Assembly: GCA_019054805.1 (NCBI GenBank)
Contig: JAHQIY010000001.1
Location: 2,556,501-2,620,500 of the forward strand
Source of the DNA: Brachionus manjavacas
Taxonomy: Eukaryota > Rotifera > Eurotatoria > Ploima > Brachionidae
Reading direction: 5' to 3'
DNA length: 64,000 nucleotides
A model generated the notes under the pieces. It had not been told where the DNA came from. It searched no databases and was given only the letters and a program-made list of their open reading frames with translations. Made by a program: the position numbers and the translations under genes. How positions within the stretch are numbered: position 1 is the first letter of the stretch; each line of letters begins with the position of its first letter. Shown here piece after piece: positions 41,353 through 54,120 of this stretch.

Positions 41353-43469
41353 ATGACTTTTTGTAAAGTTTGTATTGAATTTTCTTATTTTAAAAGTATT
41401 TTTATCTAGCATTCAGTGAAAAAATGTTTTTCAACAATATTTTTTATTTTCTAAATCTGCATAACTTTTCTATATCTACGATTTTGAAATTTAAAGATAA
41501 ACACTTTGAATTCATAAAATATTTTGAATTGATCATAAACTTCTAGACGCCGCTATTTTATGTAATTTTACTTGTTCTGTGGTTCTAAGTAAAACACAGT
41601 AAATATTCAATTTAATTATTATTATTATTATTTTATTTCAATGAAGGCCTGAAAGGCGATGTATAAAAAATAAAAAAATAAAGTGTAATAAATAAAACAA
41701 AGTGTTTTATAAAAAAATTGAATAAAATATTTAATTTAAATTTTAATATTTTTTAATTTCAATAATTATTATGTTTTATATTTTAAATAAATTTTGAACA
41801 TTGTATAAGCTAAATTAAAGGGGTGCTTATTTTTGAAAATAGTCATCCTAATAATTTATTCCTATTTTAAAATAGAGAAAAAATAATTTATCTTTTAAAA
41901 TATTTTTTGATTAACAGCTAGTCTAAATAAAATAAAAAATCGATAATAAATTTGCATACATTTGCATAAAAATGTTCTTGATGTCACATACTAAAGCAAA
42001 AAATCTATTTTTTGATAATACTAAAAATATTATGAAAATTTTGTTGACAATTAATAGTCAAATTTATCCATTTTAAACTTTAATAAATAAACTTTTTCAC
42101 AATTACTAGTTTTTTCTGTAATGTCTGAAGCTGTGTGTTTCTAATTGTTTTGAGGCGGGTCGAACAGGTAAGAGTTCACTGTAAAAGTATTCTGTTTTTT
42201 TTTTGCTTTAAATCTGCTATATGTACTAACCATTCATCACTTAAATTAATTATTAGCTCTTCTTTCTGGTATCAGATCTTTAAATTTTTATTCCCAACCA
42301 AATGTTTTTTTGGTTCTAAACTAAAATTTCATCAGATTCAAACAAATTTAGCTAATAGAGGGTAAAAGTTAACAAACTTAATTAAATTTCTTGTCTTTTT
42401 AAACCGATGTGTGACTAATTACAATTGGAAAAAGTCAAAGTCAAGTCAAAACCTGGTATTTTGATATTTAATACAAATTTCCTTCTTTTGTTAAAATTAG
42501 AAATAAAGATAAAAAAAAATTCTCAAAAAAAAAATATAAAATAATTAAACATACTTTATTGATTTTTTATCTAAAATTATTTTTTTAAGTACCTTAAAAA
42601 CAAAAATTTCATCAATACGATTTATTTTTTTTTAAAACGAAATTAAATATTTTATTTTAAATAAAAGAAGTGAAATGTACAGTTATAAACTATTCTAACT
42701 TTTTTTTGCGAATTTTTTTATTTCAAATTCAAAATTTATCAAAAAAAGTTAAAGATTTTTTTGTTCAATTTGTACTTTCTGAAATTCACTAGGACCATTA
42801 CTTTGACTATTAATATTTTTTTTGATAAAGTAATCGATTAATGTAAAATAAAATTATATTCATTTTACTTAATTTATTTAAAATTATCTGCGGCGCTAAA
42901 GATCAAACTCTAATTTTTTTAAATCGAAGATTCACATTGATTTTTGCGATTTCAAATAACTATTTTTTAACTTAAATATTCCGTTGATAGCTAATATCCA
43001 AAAAATAAAAAGAATTTGTGAATTTTCCTACAATTTATACCAAAATTATTATTTTATTTCTAAGGAAAAAATTTTTTGAAGAGACCTGGAGTAAGTTTTA
43101 TTGTGGAACAAAATCAAAAAAATTTTCTCTTAAGAAAAGACAGTAATTTTTTGCATCAAATTTATAACATTTGAATTCTTTACGCTCGTTTTAGTTCATG
43201 GAAGTCTTTTCCACAATCTAGATTACCTATTTAAGAAGAAAAATGTGTTTTTGTTGTCTTTTGAATTTTGCGATCATGTCTTCTTAAATTATGATAATAG
43301 CTGGTCTCATCATTTTTAACGCTAGGAGATACCTTTTTTAACTTTTTTCAGTAAATTCAACAAATTAAAAAAAAAATTTGAGAAAAAAAATTTACGAAAA
43401 AAGTTAGGGTAAATGGTAAATGAGTGGAATAAAAAAAAGAATTCAATAAAATGTTTTTAACGCATTATT
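41353..43469. other. Long AT-rich intergenic stretch
   Basis: A (ATT)n microsatellite at 41618-41632 is followed by CAATGAAGGCCTGAAAGGCG near 41639, possibly a LINE tail. AAAGTCAAAGTCAAGTCAAA at 42430-42449 echoes the hAT-type MITEs. No gene is recognised. Confidence 0.35.
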
Positions 43470-43760
43470 TTAAATAACTGGTTTAATGGTTGACTCAATT
43501 ACATCATCTTCAATTTTTGCTTCTTGTGTTAACATAAATGTTTTAGTTCGTTCAAAAGCATCTCGATTGGATTTTAATGCGGCTAGTTAGCAGGAGATTT
43601 TGCCTTAAAAAAATTTCATAGTTGAATTTTTTAACTTATTAAAAAGAATTTACCAAAATAATAATATTTTTCCCTGAGAATTCTTTATCTATTAATGATA
43701 TATGTTTAGGATCATTATCCTGGTGAAGGTTAAAATCAAAATCAAATTTTTCAAAGGCGA
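43470..43760 (-). pseudogene. Tc1/mariner transposase remnant
   Basis: The minus strand reads FNLHQDNDPKHISLIDKEFS, the QDNDPKH signature around the second catalytic Asp of Tc1/mariner enzymes, then a degraded KSPAN-like stretch and ALKSNRDAFERTK. Stops and shifts are present. Confidence 0.7.
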
Positions 43761-43789
43761 ACCCTGATACTCAGCTAAAATATCAATAA

Positions 43790-44835
43790 TTGTTTTTAAG
43801 TTGGAAAGGAAGGAAACAATGTGTTATTTTGGGAGATGTAGAATCGGCCTTGCAGGGAGTTACCAGTTCTGTACCTCAAGATTCGGTGTTTGGTTCTTTT
43901 TTGTTTTTGGTGTATTCAAACAACTTACCGGAATGTCTGAATAATGCGGAAGGCAATAAAGGTAATATCGGTTAACAAGTGTGGAGTTGAAAATAAATTA
44001 CAAGAGGAATTACAAGATAAATAATAACAGTCGAATGGTGTAGAATTTAGTCGAATATATTTGATTTTAAAGTGTAAATTGATGTATTTTGGCAAGCACA
44101 ATCTAAAAAAGGAGTACTTTTTTGAGGAAAATGGGAATAAACTGGTACTGAAAGAAACTGAAAAAGAAAAGGACTTAGGAGTTAACATAACAAAAGATGG
44201 TCAATTTTCAGCGCAAGTGGATGATGGAGTGAAAAGAGCGAGTTGGATCTCGGAGAGATTGAGGAAAACCTTTAGACATTTCGAAATAGTGCAGAAAATT
44301 GGATCCTACTTTTGTAAGAACCCACTTGGAGTTCGCACCATCAGAATGGAACACTCTATCAAAAAAGGAAATTAAAAAAATAGAAGGGGTCAGAGGAGAG
44401 AAGAAAGATTGAAAAATTTAGGATTTACCGACTAAGGTATAAGTAGAAAGAGGATGACCTTATACCTCATATAAAATAAAACATGGGTTAGAAGAGGTGG
44501 ATCTTGGAATAATAATAGGAAGAAATAATAAAGGCAGGTCACACAAACATCGGATCGTTGGAGATGACTGTAAAGGGTGTTACATGAGAGGGTTCCATCA
44601 AACAGCAATTACTTGGAATTTATTACCTTCCAGTATAGTTAATGCGAGTAATGTGAAAAGCTTTAAGGCTAAACTCGATGCTCACGTAGCATCCGGTGAT
44701 CTGAGGAGATCGGTATACCGAGCGAGATCAAATAAAAGCTGACACGATGAAGCCTTATAACCTACATCTACAAAAAAACCTCTGTGTCACAGCTATACTT
44801 CTTACTACTACAACTCCTACTACAACTACTACTAA
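43790..44835 (+). mobile_element. CR1/Jockey-like LINE remnant, 3' half of polymerase plus tail
   Basis: In order on the plus strand: GVTSSVPQDSVFGSFLFLVY (the PQGSVLGP..F box), MYFGKHNLKKEYFF, KEKDLGVNITKDGQFSAQVD, RASWISERLRKTF and finally ITWNLLPSSIVNASNVKSFK. The normal FADD box is absent between 43925 and 44000. Several stops and shifts. The 3' tail contains TACTACTACAACTCCTACTA repeats at about 44800-44835. Confidence 0.85.
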
Positions 44836-46633
44836 AATCACGATAAGTATTTAAATTTAAGAAATGAATCCAGTTAAAAAATATAATTTATTTTAGTAAT
44901 AAAAATATTTAATTTAAGTCTAAAAAATGATACATGAAATTTTTTTATAAAAAATAAAATTAATATGAATTTCTTAGAATAAAAATATTTGTATTGATCA
45001 TCAACTTCAACTTGCCTAAATGCATTAGATTATACTTGTCAATGTTAAGACTCATTTCCAAAATATTACACTTTGTCAAGGATTTTATAGTATTTTTAAT
45101 CGATAATTATTCTAAATTTTCATTTTCTTCGGCATCTTCATAGCATATTTATGTGAGTTAATGATCATCTTTTGTTTTTTTTACTTGAGTCTAATTCAAA
45201 ATCAATCATTTTAAAATAAAAAAAATTTATTTCAAAATTTTTTAAATGTAAAATTATAATTTTGAATATAATGGTAAAGAAGAAATTCTATTTAATTAAT
45301 AATTTTATCATACAAATTCAGTAATATTGGTGATTTTCAGAAATATTAAAAATAACAAATTGCCATAATTATTCAATAAGTTACTGCCAAAATCAGGACA
45401 GAATGAAATTTGGAAACTAAAATATACCAAAAGGCAAGATCACAAAAGAAAGCATAAAAAATGGTGAATTTATTTTTGTTAAAATTAATTTTCTGTAAAA
45501 AATAATCTTAAGATAGCATGATGTTAAATTTTTTTTGAATATTTTATTTTTTTTTAATCATCAAAAACAAGTATTGTAACCAAAAATTATTAATTTTGTT
45601 TATTTAGGAAAAGATGATAAAAAATTTTCATCTAGATGATTGAAATGCGTTCTTCAGCCAGAAAGCATTTGTATTCATAGCTCCCAGGAGCTTCTAGTTT
45701 AATTTATCTCAAAATTTTCAATCTATAATGCTAAATCCAAAATGCTGATGATCCTTGCCATAGCTTGCCTCATAAGAGTAGAATAAACTAATATAATAAA
45801 AATGCAAATTTTGCTCCACATTAAGACTAGAAAATCCAAATTTATTGAATTACTTAAAATTAATTCTATTACGAATCACAAAAAAAATTCTGCATTTCAC
45901 TAGACACATAATGCGCTAGCGCCCTCCACTGCACACTTTTTCATTTTCTAACAAGGGAGAAATTTCTCAGTCGAAATTTCTTGCCCAAAATAGCATGCTT
46001 GACTCGTTCATGAATTGGACCATTTGGCTAAAAACTAATCGCAAAGCCAATTTATTCAAGTATTAAACCAAAGATAGTCAACCTATTATCTTGATTAATA
46101 AGGCTCGCATTTAGATGGACTAGCTAGATAAATATTTTTTTTAGGCCAGCAAAAAGTTTATAAATAGAGACCAATTTATTTGGAAAAAATAGGTACATGT
46201 TTGCAAAGATGCTAATTATTCATGATGAAAACGCTAAACAGTTTAATAAAAAAAAATTTTTTGTTTTTGAGAAATTATTATATTAAATAATCAGGCATTT
46301 TTGATATAGTCAAATATGATTAATTTTTTTTTTCTATTCATATATAAAAAAGACTTTGATCTTGAAAAATTTCAAAACTTAAAAGGTAATGCATTCGAAG
46401 GGAAATTTATTTTCAATTTTTTTTTCTTTTTTTTATTAGCATATTAATTTTGATATTATTTTAAAATTGAACACAATGCGACCTTGTTATACAAAGCTTT
46501 TCTAAAAACAACTAACATAGTCAAGCTCTAATCCTTCATGTATACTTTAACACGATTTGAAATTTTTACTTTTTATTTTAAAAGCATTTAGAATTTATTT
46601 TGATTTATTTGTCCGATAATTAAGCTTAGAAAA
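44836..46633. other. Intergenic AT-rich stretch
   Basis: Two short minus-strand stretches look non-random: APGSYEYKCFLAEERISII ending near 45640 and SYEASYGKDHQHFGFSIID ending near 45725. They may be remnants or tiny exons, but no family fits. The patch CTAGCGCCCTCCACTGCACA near 45916 is unusually GC-rich for the region. No gene is called. Confidence 0.35.
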
Positions 46634-47747
46634 ATGAGCGACAATAAAGAATATGATAACCAGGACTTTATCAGCTCATCTAGTGAGAACACAGAAGCGC
46701 CGGTGCCGAGCGCGCCAACTTCAGATGACAATGGTTATATTGTAGTCAATGAAAACACACAAAACTCCGAGGCTGAATTGGCTGAGACCAAGAATCAACA
46801 AGTGGACATAAACAATTTGATCGCGGACATAAATTCGAACACTGAGGCTCAGTTGAGAGAGCCGAGCAGTCCAGTTCTGGCCGAGGCTGACTCTTCAGTC
46901 GCCAAAGACGAGGCCAAAAATGAATCAAAACCAGAAGACAAAAAAGAATGCTCCATGTGTCCATACTATCTTCTAGGTATTTTTTGTTTTTTAACTCCCC
47001 TCCCGAAAGCATGTTTTTTAGCTTGAATCTTAAGCATGTGATTATGTCACCAAAATCCAAGTCCCACCAAAAGGTTTGATGAAATTGAGAAAAAAAATTT
47101 TTTTTTTTCTAAAACGTGATTTTTAGTTTGTGATTTATTGCTATGGAAATGTCCCAAGTTGACTGGTGCAGTGTTCGGTTCAATGTTTGTTCTTTTGTTG
47201 TCATTTTCGCTGTTCAGTTTTTTGACTGTGATCAGTGCGTTGATGCTGACTGCTTTGGCCTTGGTCGGAGCCTACAGATTCTACTTGGCAGTTGTTTTTA
47301 GAATTAAGGGAACCTATGACGATTCATTAGAGTATGATATTTGGTCAAAATTTTTTTTAGTATTCTTTATTTGTCACTTTTTTTAGTAAATTGGTCAAAC
47401 AAGATTTACCATTGCCAAAAGATAAGATTCAAGAATTAGCTCGTTTGGTTGAGGGCGATTTGTATCGTTCGTTGAACCAATTGAAGTCAATTGTACTTTG
47501 GGAAAATGTGTCACAGTCTGTGAAGGCTTTTGCCGCTTTTTATATCGTCAACTGGGTCGGTTCGTGTTTTAACTTCTTAACATTGCTTCTTATTGGTCTA
47601 GTGACTGTGTTCACCTTGCCAAAAGTTTACCAAGTCTATAAGCAACCAATTGATCAAAGTATCCAAAAAGTGACTACATTGGCGCACCAACTGGTCAAAC
47701 AAGTCATGGTCAAGATACCGATGTTGAACAAGAAAAAAACCCAATAG
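46634..47747 (+). CDS. RTN: Reticulon-family ER membrane-shaping protein
   Basis: Exons 46634-46976, 47127-47331 and 47387-47747 with GT-AG introns of 150 and 55 bp and consistent phase give 302 residues. The first 114 residues are acidic, serine/asparagine-rich and disordered, as in reticulon N-termini. The reticulon homology domain starts VCDLLLWKCPKLTGAVFG. It contains a long hydrophobic hairpin at about 126-168, a cytosolic loop (DKLVKQDLPLPKDKIQELAR) and a second hairpin at about 230-258, then VYQVYKQPIDQSIQ and a basic end KKKTQ. These wedge-shaped hairpins curve tubular ER. The exon borders restore the domain exactly. Animals usually have one or a few RTN genes with several isoforms; only one is visible here. 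Confidence 0.93.
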
Positions 47748-48265
47748 ATACTTTTAGATATAAATTGTACTCAAGTTTTTTTTTTCAGAATTTAAACGAT
47801 CGAATAAAACTTTTGAAAAAAAAGAAAATAATTTTTTTTAAATATTTATCTATTCAGAAATTAAAGTTTTTCATGTTTTTTTGTTGTTGTTTTAAAGATT
47901 TTTTTCTAGATTGACTAATTTTCAACAGACATTTTTAAATTAACATTTTAAGCCCTTTCCTTAAGTTAATAAATATTTAAAAAATAATTCTTTGTGATTT
48001 TTTTCGAAAGTTAAGTTAACTGCTAAATGAAAAACAAGATTACATTTTGAAATTATTTTTCGATTATTCATTCTATTCCTATTAAAACATACTTGATTTT
48101 ATTTTTATTTTTTTAAAAGATTTTTATGAGAATGAAAAATAAATCAATTTTTCTTTAAATTTTGAGAACAAGAGCTTTAAAATTTAATTTTAAAGTATTA
48201 AATAAGCTCAAGATTTATTAAAAAATATAGGAATAAAATTGATGGTTTAAAAAATGACTTGTAAC
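47748..48265. other. 3' flank of reticulon gene
   Basis: AATAAA at 47803 is a likely polyadenylation signal. The rest is AT-rich without features. Confidence 0.5.
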
Positions 48266-48490
48266 CAGACTTGTTTTTAAGTCACAAGTCTTAAGTCAAG
48301 TCAAGTCAATGACTTAAAATTTTTTTTTTTTGTGAAGTTTAGTCAAGTCAACTAATTTTCTGATTTTTAAATTAAAAAATAATTATGATTTTTTATTTTA
48401 ATCCAAAAAAAGTTTAGTTTTGAAATCAGAAATATAGTTGACTCGACTAAACTTCACTAAAAAAATAAAAAAATTTTAGTCAAGTCATAC
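48266..48490. mobile_element. hAT-type MITE, truncated copy
   Basis: Starts CAGACTTGTTTTTAAGTCAC exactly like the MITE at 25471 and follows it through AAGTCAAGTC repeats and the TAGTTGACTCG arm. The right terminus (GTTTGTCTG) is missing, the match fading after 48490. Confidence 0.8.
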
Positions 48491-48594
48491 GCAAAAAGAT
48501 CGCCTACTAAAAAAAATAACAAAAAAATATTGAAAAAAAATTCTCATTAATTTTGTCTAAATAAACCAAAAAATTGCATTTTTGAATATTTTCA

Positions 48595-49245
48595 AATAAA
48601 TTTAAAATAAACTTTAAACAAATGTTGGATATAAGTAACATTAAAAAGCTTACTTTCAATTGTAGATATATTTTTGATCCAAATAAAAGACTAAATATTA
48701 AAAAAATTAAAAATATTTAAAAAAAAAATATATCATTTATTTTTATTTTCATTTAATTTAAGAAAAATCAACACATTTAATTAGTTTCTAAATTATATAA
48801 TTTCAAAAAAAATTTAGAATTTTATTACTTTTATTTTAAAAAATATTTTTTTTAAATAAATCTGAATCAACATGAATCCGAGAGAGGGTAATTTGTAAAT
48901 CTAGGTGTATTACTTTGACCATCACATGAAGATATGGATGATCCAAAATCAGACATTGAAATTGAAGAGAAAGACTCAATTGACATTTTATTAATCTTGG
49001 TAAATTTTTCTATTAATTTTAATTATCTGTCTCCCTTTTATAAAAATTTCAATTGTTTTCAAAGCTATGTAGTTGTGGCATTAATTAACTTGTTTATTTG
49101 AATTCTAATTAATTTAAGTATTTTTTTAATTTTTAGTTTTTTATTTGGATCAAAAACATATCTACAATTGAAAGTAAGCTTTTTTTTGTGACTTAAATCC
49201 AACATTTGTTTGAATTTTATTTAAAATTTATTTGAAAATATTAGA
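48595..49245. repeat. Foldback element with ~100-bp inverted arms
   Basis: The left arm (about 48590-48692) contains AAGCTTACTTTCAATTGTAG and TTTTTGATCCAAATAAA. The right arm (about 49140-49240) contains the inverse, CTACAATTGAAAGTAAGCTT. The interior has a short acidic frame (DDPKSDIEIEEKDSIDILL near 48937). No transposase. It lies directly beside the truncated hAT-type MITE. Confidence 0.65.
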
Positions 49246-49939
49246 AAAGTATATCAAAGCAATTTTCAATAAAAGAAATGCCTTTTTTTATTGTTTAAAG
49301 TCATCTTTTCACTTTCTCTTTTCTGGTTGTGTTGATATTAAATATTTGATAGTTCAGGAAAAAAAGAAAATTTTTCATATTTCAGATTCAAAAGGGGTCG
49401 AACTCATAACCTAGATATATAATTGACATTTTTTTTTCATTGAAAAATATTTTTTAACTGATCAACATCAAGTCAAGATCATCACTGATGATCTATGATG
49501 GTTTACTAATTCAATTAGTAAACCAAATGATTTTGATTATTAAGAAATAAATAAACCAAATGCTATTTTTTTCATTTTTTTTTATATTTTTAACTTTGAC
49601 TTTAATTTATATTGCGATTTGACAGGAAATCCTTCTTTTTAACTTGGACTGCTTGAGACGAATAAAAATTGTCTTTAATTTTGTTACACTTTGTTTGCCT
49701 TTAAAAATATTTAAACAAATGTTAAGTTACTTGTGACAAAGTTTCTAAGTATCAGACTATTTAAATAAATTTTTAAATAGTGTTCTGAAACCATTTTGAC
49801 ATTGTAAAACTAATCATGACCGAAACAAAAAATCTAATTGGTTTTTTTCCTAAACTCATCCTACCTTTAAGAACTTATAAAAGATAAAAATGTTTATCTC
49901 TTTGAATTTAGAAAGGACAGTTAAGAAAAAAAAACACAA
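49246..49939. other. 5' flank of ANP32
   Basis: AT-rich. A weak B-box-like sequence on the minus strand near 49395 (GAGTTCGACCCC) was not accepted as a tRNA. The gene starts after ACACAA at 49940. Confidence 0.4.
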
Positions 49940-50847
<908 letters not shown>

Positions 50848-51511
50848 AATGTGAATTTTGTTTAAATTCCATACCGGTTCCACAGGATGAATTTAAATAA
50901 AATTTATTTTGAGTTTAAACTTTTTAAAAGTTATACACACAAATGTATATCAAATTATATATTTTGTAAATTTAAAGAAAATATTCAGTCAGATTAATTT
51001 TTGTTTTTTTTTTTACATTATTGACTCAAATTACAAGGCAATCTTAAAATAAATAAATTGTTTAACAAATTAACTTTTTTATTTTATCCAAATGAATTAT
51101 TCTATATTCCTACTATTATCTTATTGATTAGCTAAATTTGAAAAATCAGTAATTATTAATAACGTAAAATTTCTTTTTTATTAAAATCTAATATTTTTCA
51201 AAATTTAAAAAATAATTAATTGAGCCAAAACTTCTCATTACTTTTACATTTAATTTCCGCATTTCAAAAATTTATATCTTTTAAACAACATTAAGACAGT
51301 TAATTTCTAATTTTATTAATCTTTTATATTGTATTAAAAAATTTTATTTTATCTGATTAAATAAAAAATGATTAATAAAGTTTTAATGTAAAAAATAAAT
51401 ATTTATTGAAAAAAATTAAGAGTTTTCTTTTAGCATCATTTATTTCAGCATATTTTGTTAAAAAGTAATGAAAAGAATTTGATTTCAAATTTAAAATCAA
51501 TTATCGAATAT
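50848..51511. other. 3' flank of ANP32
   Basis: AAATAAAATTTATTTT near 50896 is a likely polyadenylation region. Otherwise AT-rich and empty. Confidence 0.45.
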
Positions 51512-52350
51512 AGGGTCTTGCCTGTTATGTGATCAGTTGGTCACATATTATGTGACCAGTGACTTTATGTCGATTTGGTGACCAGGTATTTTTTTTGACT
51601 GGTCACATATTCAATGGTCACCTAATATGTGAACATTTAAGTGACCAGTTATTAAATTTATATGACCAGTTTTTTTATTTACGTGACAAATTTATATATT
51701 AATTCAAAATTATAAAAATTCAATAAAAAAAATTATTTATACATTTTTGCTATGTGTTGCTTTACACCACGCTCATTTTTCATTAATTTCCCCGCACCCC
51801 GGGCAAGCTATTGGGTTTTTATGTTTGCTAAGAACTTTTTTTACAGCAGACTGTGTCGCTTCAGAAGCAATTGGAAATTATGATGCAATTTTTGAAAACT
51901 TTTCTAATTCTTTTTTGTTGGATTTAAACTAAGCCTGCAAATGGCTGCACCAACCTCTTCAAAATCTGATTTACAATTTTCTTCATGATTTCATTTTATT
52001 ATTTTATTATATTTATAATTTTATTTTATTTAACTTAAAAGAAATTTATGTGACCAATTACAAAATTTTTGTGACCAAAGGTTTATCTAGGTGACCAGAT
52101 TAAAATTATTTATAAACATTTTTACCAAATAAATAATTTTGCCTGGTCACATATTAGGTGACCATTAAATATGTGACCAGTCAAAAAAAATACCTGGTCA
52201 CCAAATCGACATAAAGTCACTGATCACATAATATGTGACCATCTGATCACATAATATGTGACCAACTGATCACATAACATAAACCAACTGACCAACTGAT
52301 CACATAACATAAACAAACTGACCAACTGATCACATAACAGGCAAGACCCT
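51512..52350. mobile_element. Motif-array foldback element, GTGACC/GGTCAC family (full copy)
   Basis: Starts AGGGTCTTGCCTGTTATGTG and ends with the exact inverse CACATAACAGGCAAGACCCT; GAATAT flanks both ends (51506-51511 and 52351-52356). Inverted-repeat similarity extends for over 100 bp. Across the ends there are about sixteen copies of GGTCAC or GTGACC in both orientations; at the right end a short unit containing CTGATCACATAA is tandemly repeated. The centre (51740-51960) is less AT-rich and reads on the minus strand AVKKVLSKHKNPIACPGCGE, a decayed zinc-ribbon-like piece. It has no transposase. Confidence 0.8.
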
Positions 52351-52356
52351 GAATAT

Positions 52357-53006
52357 GTAGTTAAATGAAAAATATAGACATTTCGATTTTCATCAGCCAA
52401 TTATTTAAATTAAATTAAAAAAAAAATAGTCTAATATTTTATAGCAAAGGAAACGGTGGCTCCACAGTGAATCAAAGGTAAAAAATACTGTTAATTGCGG
52501 TATCTTGAAGTTGATGATCAATTCAGAATATCATTTCAATTCAAAGAGATTATCTTTAGATATTAAAATTAATGGTTGAATTAATTTAAATAATTTTAAT
52601 GTAACATGCTTTACATGCTATGTTTATTTTAGAAATTTAAAAAAATATTTCTAATCCCTATTGATAAAAAAGATTTGTAAATTTGAGTTTAAAAAATCAT
52701 TTTTTTTAGTTAAATTTGAAATTTTTATTTAAAAATTATTGGAAGGAAAGCTCGAACTTTTCATTTTATTTCATTTTTGGAATTTGATACAAGAATTTCT
52801 TTTTTGAGTTTAATTTTAAATGATAGATTCAAAAAAAAATATTTTGGATAAAAATTTTCAAAATAAACTAAGAAAAAATGACTTAATACACAGCGGTTCT
52901 AATAAAATCATAAGGCTCACAGTCCTGTCGGCCGTCCTTTGCAATTTTGGCAGTCCGGCGAAGCCTGCCATATCTGTACTTTTAGCAGTTAAATTTGTCT
53001 CAAATT
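52357..53006. other. Intergenic stretch with a GC-richer patch
   Basis: Mostly AT-rich. The patch at 52905-52985 (CCTGTCGGCCGTCCTTTGCA) stands out in composition and lies inside a plus-strand open frame (52820-53074) that matches nothing I know. It lies just beside the R1 repeat copy. Confidence 0.35.
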
Positions 53007-53148
53007 GGCAAATTGAAGTTTCAAATCAAATTTTAAGATTAAAACGATCATTTAAAATTTTAAAACTTAATTAATCTAATGATTTTGATAATTTTTAAGA
53101 AATAAATACTAAACATTACTTGAAATGTTATGTCTAATAATGGTTCAT
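53007..53148 (-). repeat. Repeat family R1, copy 2
   Basis: Reverse-complement match to 10531-10668, including the outer AAACTTCAATTTGCC not found in the copy at 61131. Confidence 0.65.
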
Positions 53149-53624
53149 TCAAATTAATATCAAAATAAATGAATTCTAATTTATTTAACAAAAACAATCA
53201 ACAGGTTCCAAGCATCATTGGGAGGCGTTTTTGAAAATTTTTAATCAAACACCCTAACCTTTTTAATTAAAAAATTACTAATAAGAGGTCTGAAAAGAGG
53301 GATTAAATCGCTCGTAACTGCCCAGGAGTCCAACTCCTAAATTATTTTTCAATCTAAATCTTTTCTCTAATACCAAAATATCTTGGTTTTGAAGTTTTTT
53401 CACGAAAATGTTTAAGGTTTTTATCTATTTTTTTGTCAACTCGGCAAATATAAACCGATTAGCATCCCATGATTTATATTTATATGTTCAAAATCTTTTC
53501 TTTGTTTTTTTTTAATTAAAATCTCCTTGCTCTGCAAAAGTCTTAACATATTTTTATAAATTAAATAGAGTAATTATTACTTTTATAAAATATAATATTT
53601 CAGTTAATTAAAGGAAAAAAAAAT
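53149..53624. other. Intergenic AT-rich stretch
   Basis: Nothing recognisable; the patch CTGCCCAGGAGTCCAACTCC near 53318 is slightly GC-richer. Confidence 0.35.
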
Positions 53625-53885
53625 TTAAAAATCCAGTTTTTTTCTTTGATTTTCCTTAGTTTTAGTTTTACTAATCAAACTTGCTTTTGCTGGTTTCCAG
53701 TCAATTTTTGATACACGTTGTCTATTAATGCTATTTTTCGCCCATAACCTCTTTGTTCCATTTTTGATATCCCAATCTATTAAACTTTCTAAAGTCACAA
53801 CAATTGCTCTTTCAACACGATGTTGCTCAATTTTTACAAGCGACTCAATTTTATTAAAAGAATCATGTATATCTATTATAATCAT
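53625..53885 (-). CDS. Hypothetical protein or exon
   Basis: 86-codon minus-strand frame with balanced composition: EQHRVERAIVVTLESLIDWD, IKNGTKRLWAKNSINRQRVS and a lysine-rich end. It does not look like AT-driven noise, but I recognise no family. It could be a last exon with upstream exons around 53900-54080. Confidence 0.35.
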   Translation of the reverse strand: MIIIDIHDSFNKIESLVKIEQHRVERAIVVTLESLIDWDIKNGTKRLWAKNSINRQRVSKIDWKPAKASLISKTKTKENQRKKLDF

Positions 53886-54120
53886 TATTATCTTTATTAC
53901 CAGTTTCTAAGTTGTTCACACTTGTTGCACTCTGGAGAGTTTTTTTTAGCTAATGAAAAAAATCCGATCAATAAGGTTTGTAAATATTATTATATTTTAA
54001 TTTTGCAATTTAATAATTTCATCATGGACTTGGGAAAAAAATTCCTTAAAATTAATGTTTTGAAATATTTATTTTTAAAGGTTGTTTAAATATTGAAAAT
54101 AAATCCAAAATGAATGAAAA

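Noticed and set aside
49385..49415. B-box-like sequence GAGTTCGACCCC on the minus strand
   Set aside because: No A box, no pairable acceptor or anticodon arm around it; not a tRNA.
51747..51932. Plus-strand 61-codon frame in the centre of the motif-array element
   Set aside because: The minus strand of the same stretch looks more protein-like (CPGCGE); neither is intact, so no gene is called.
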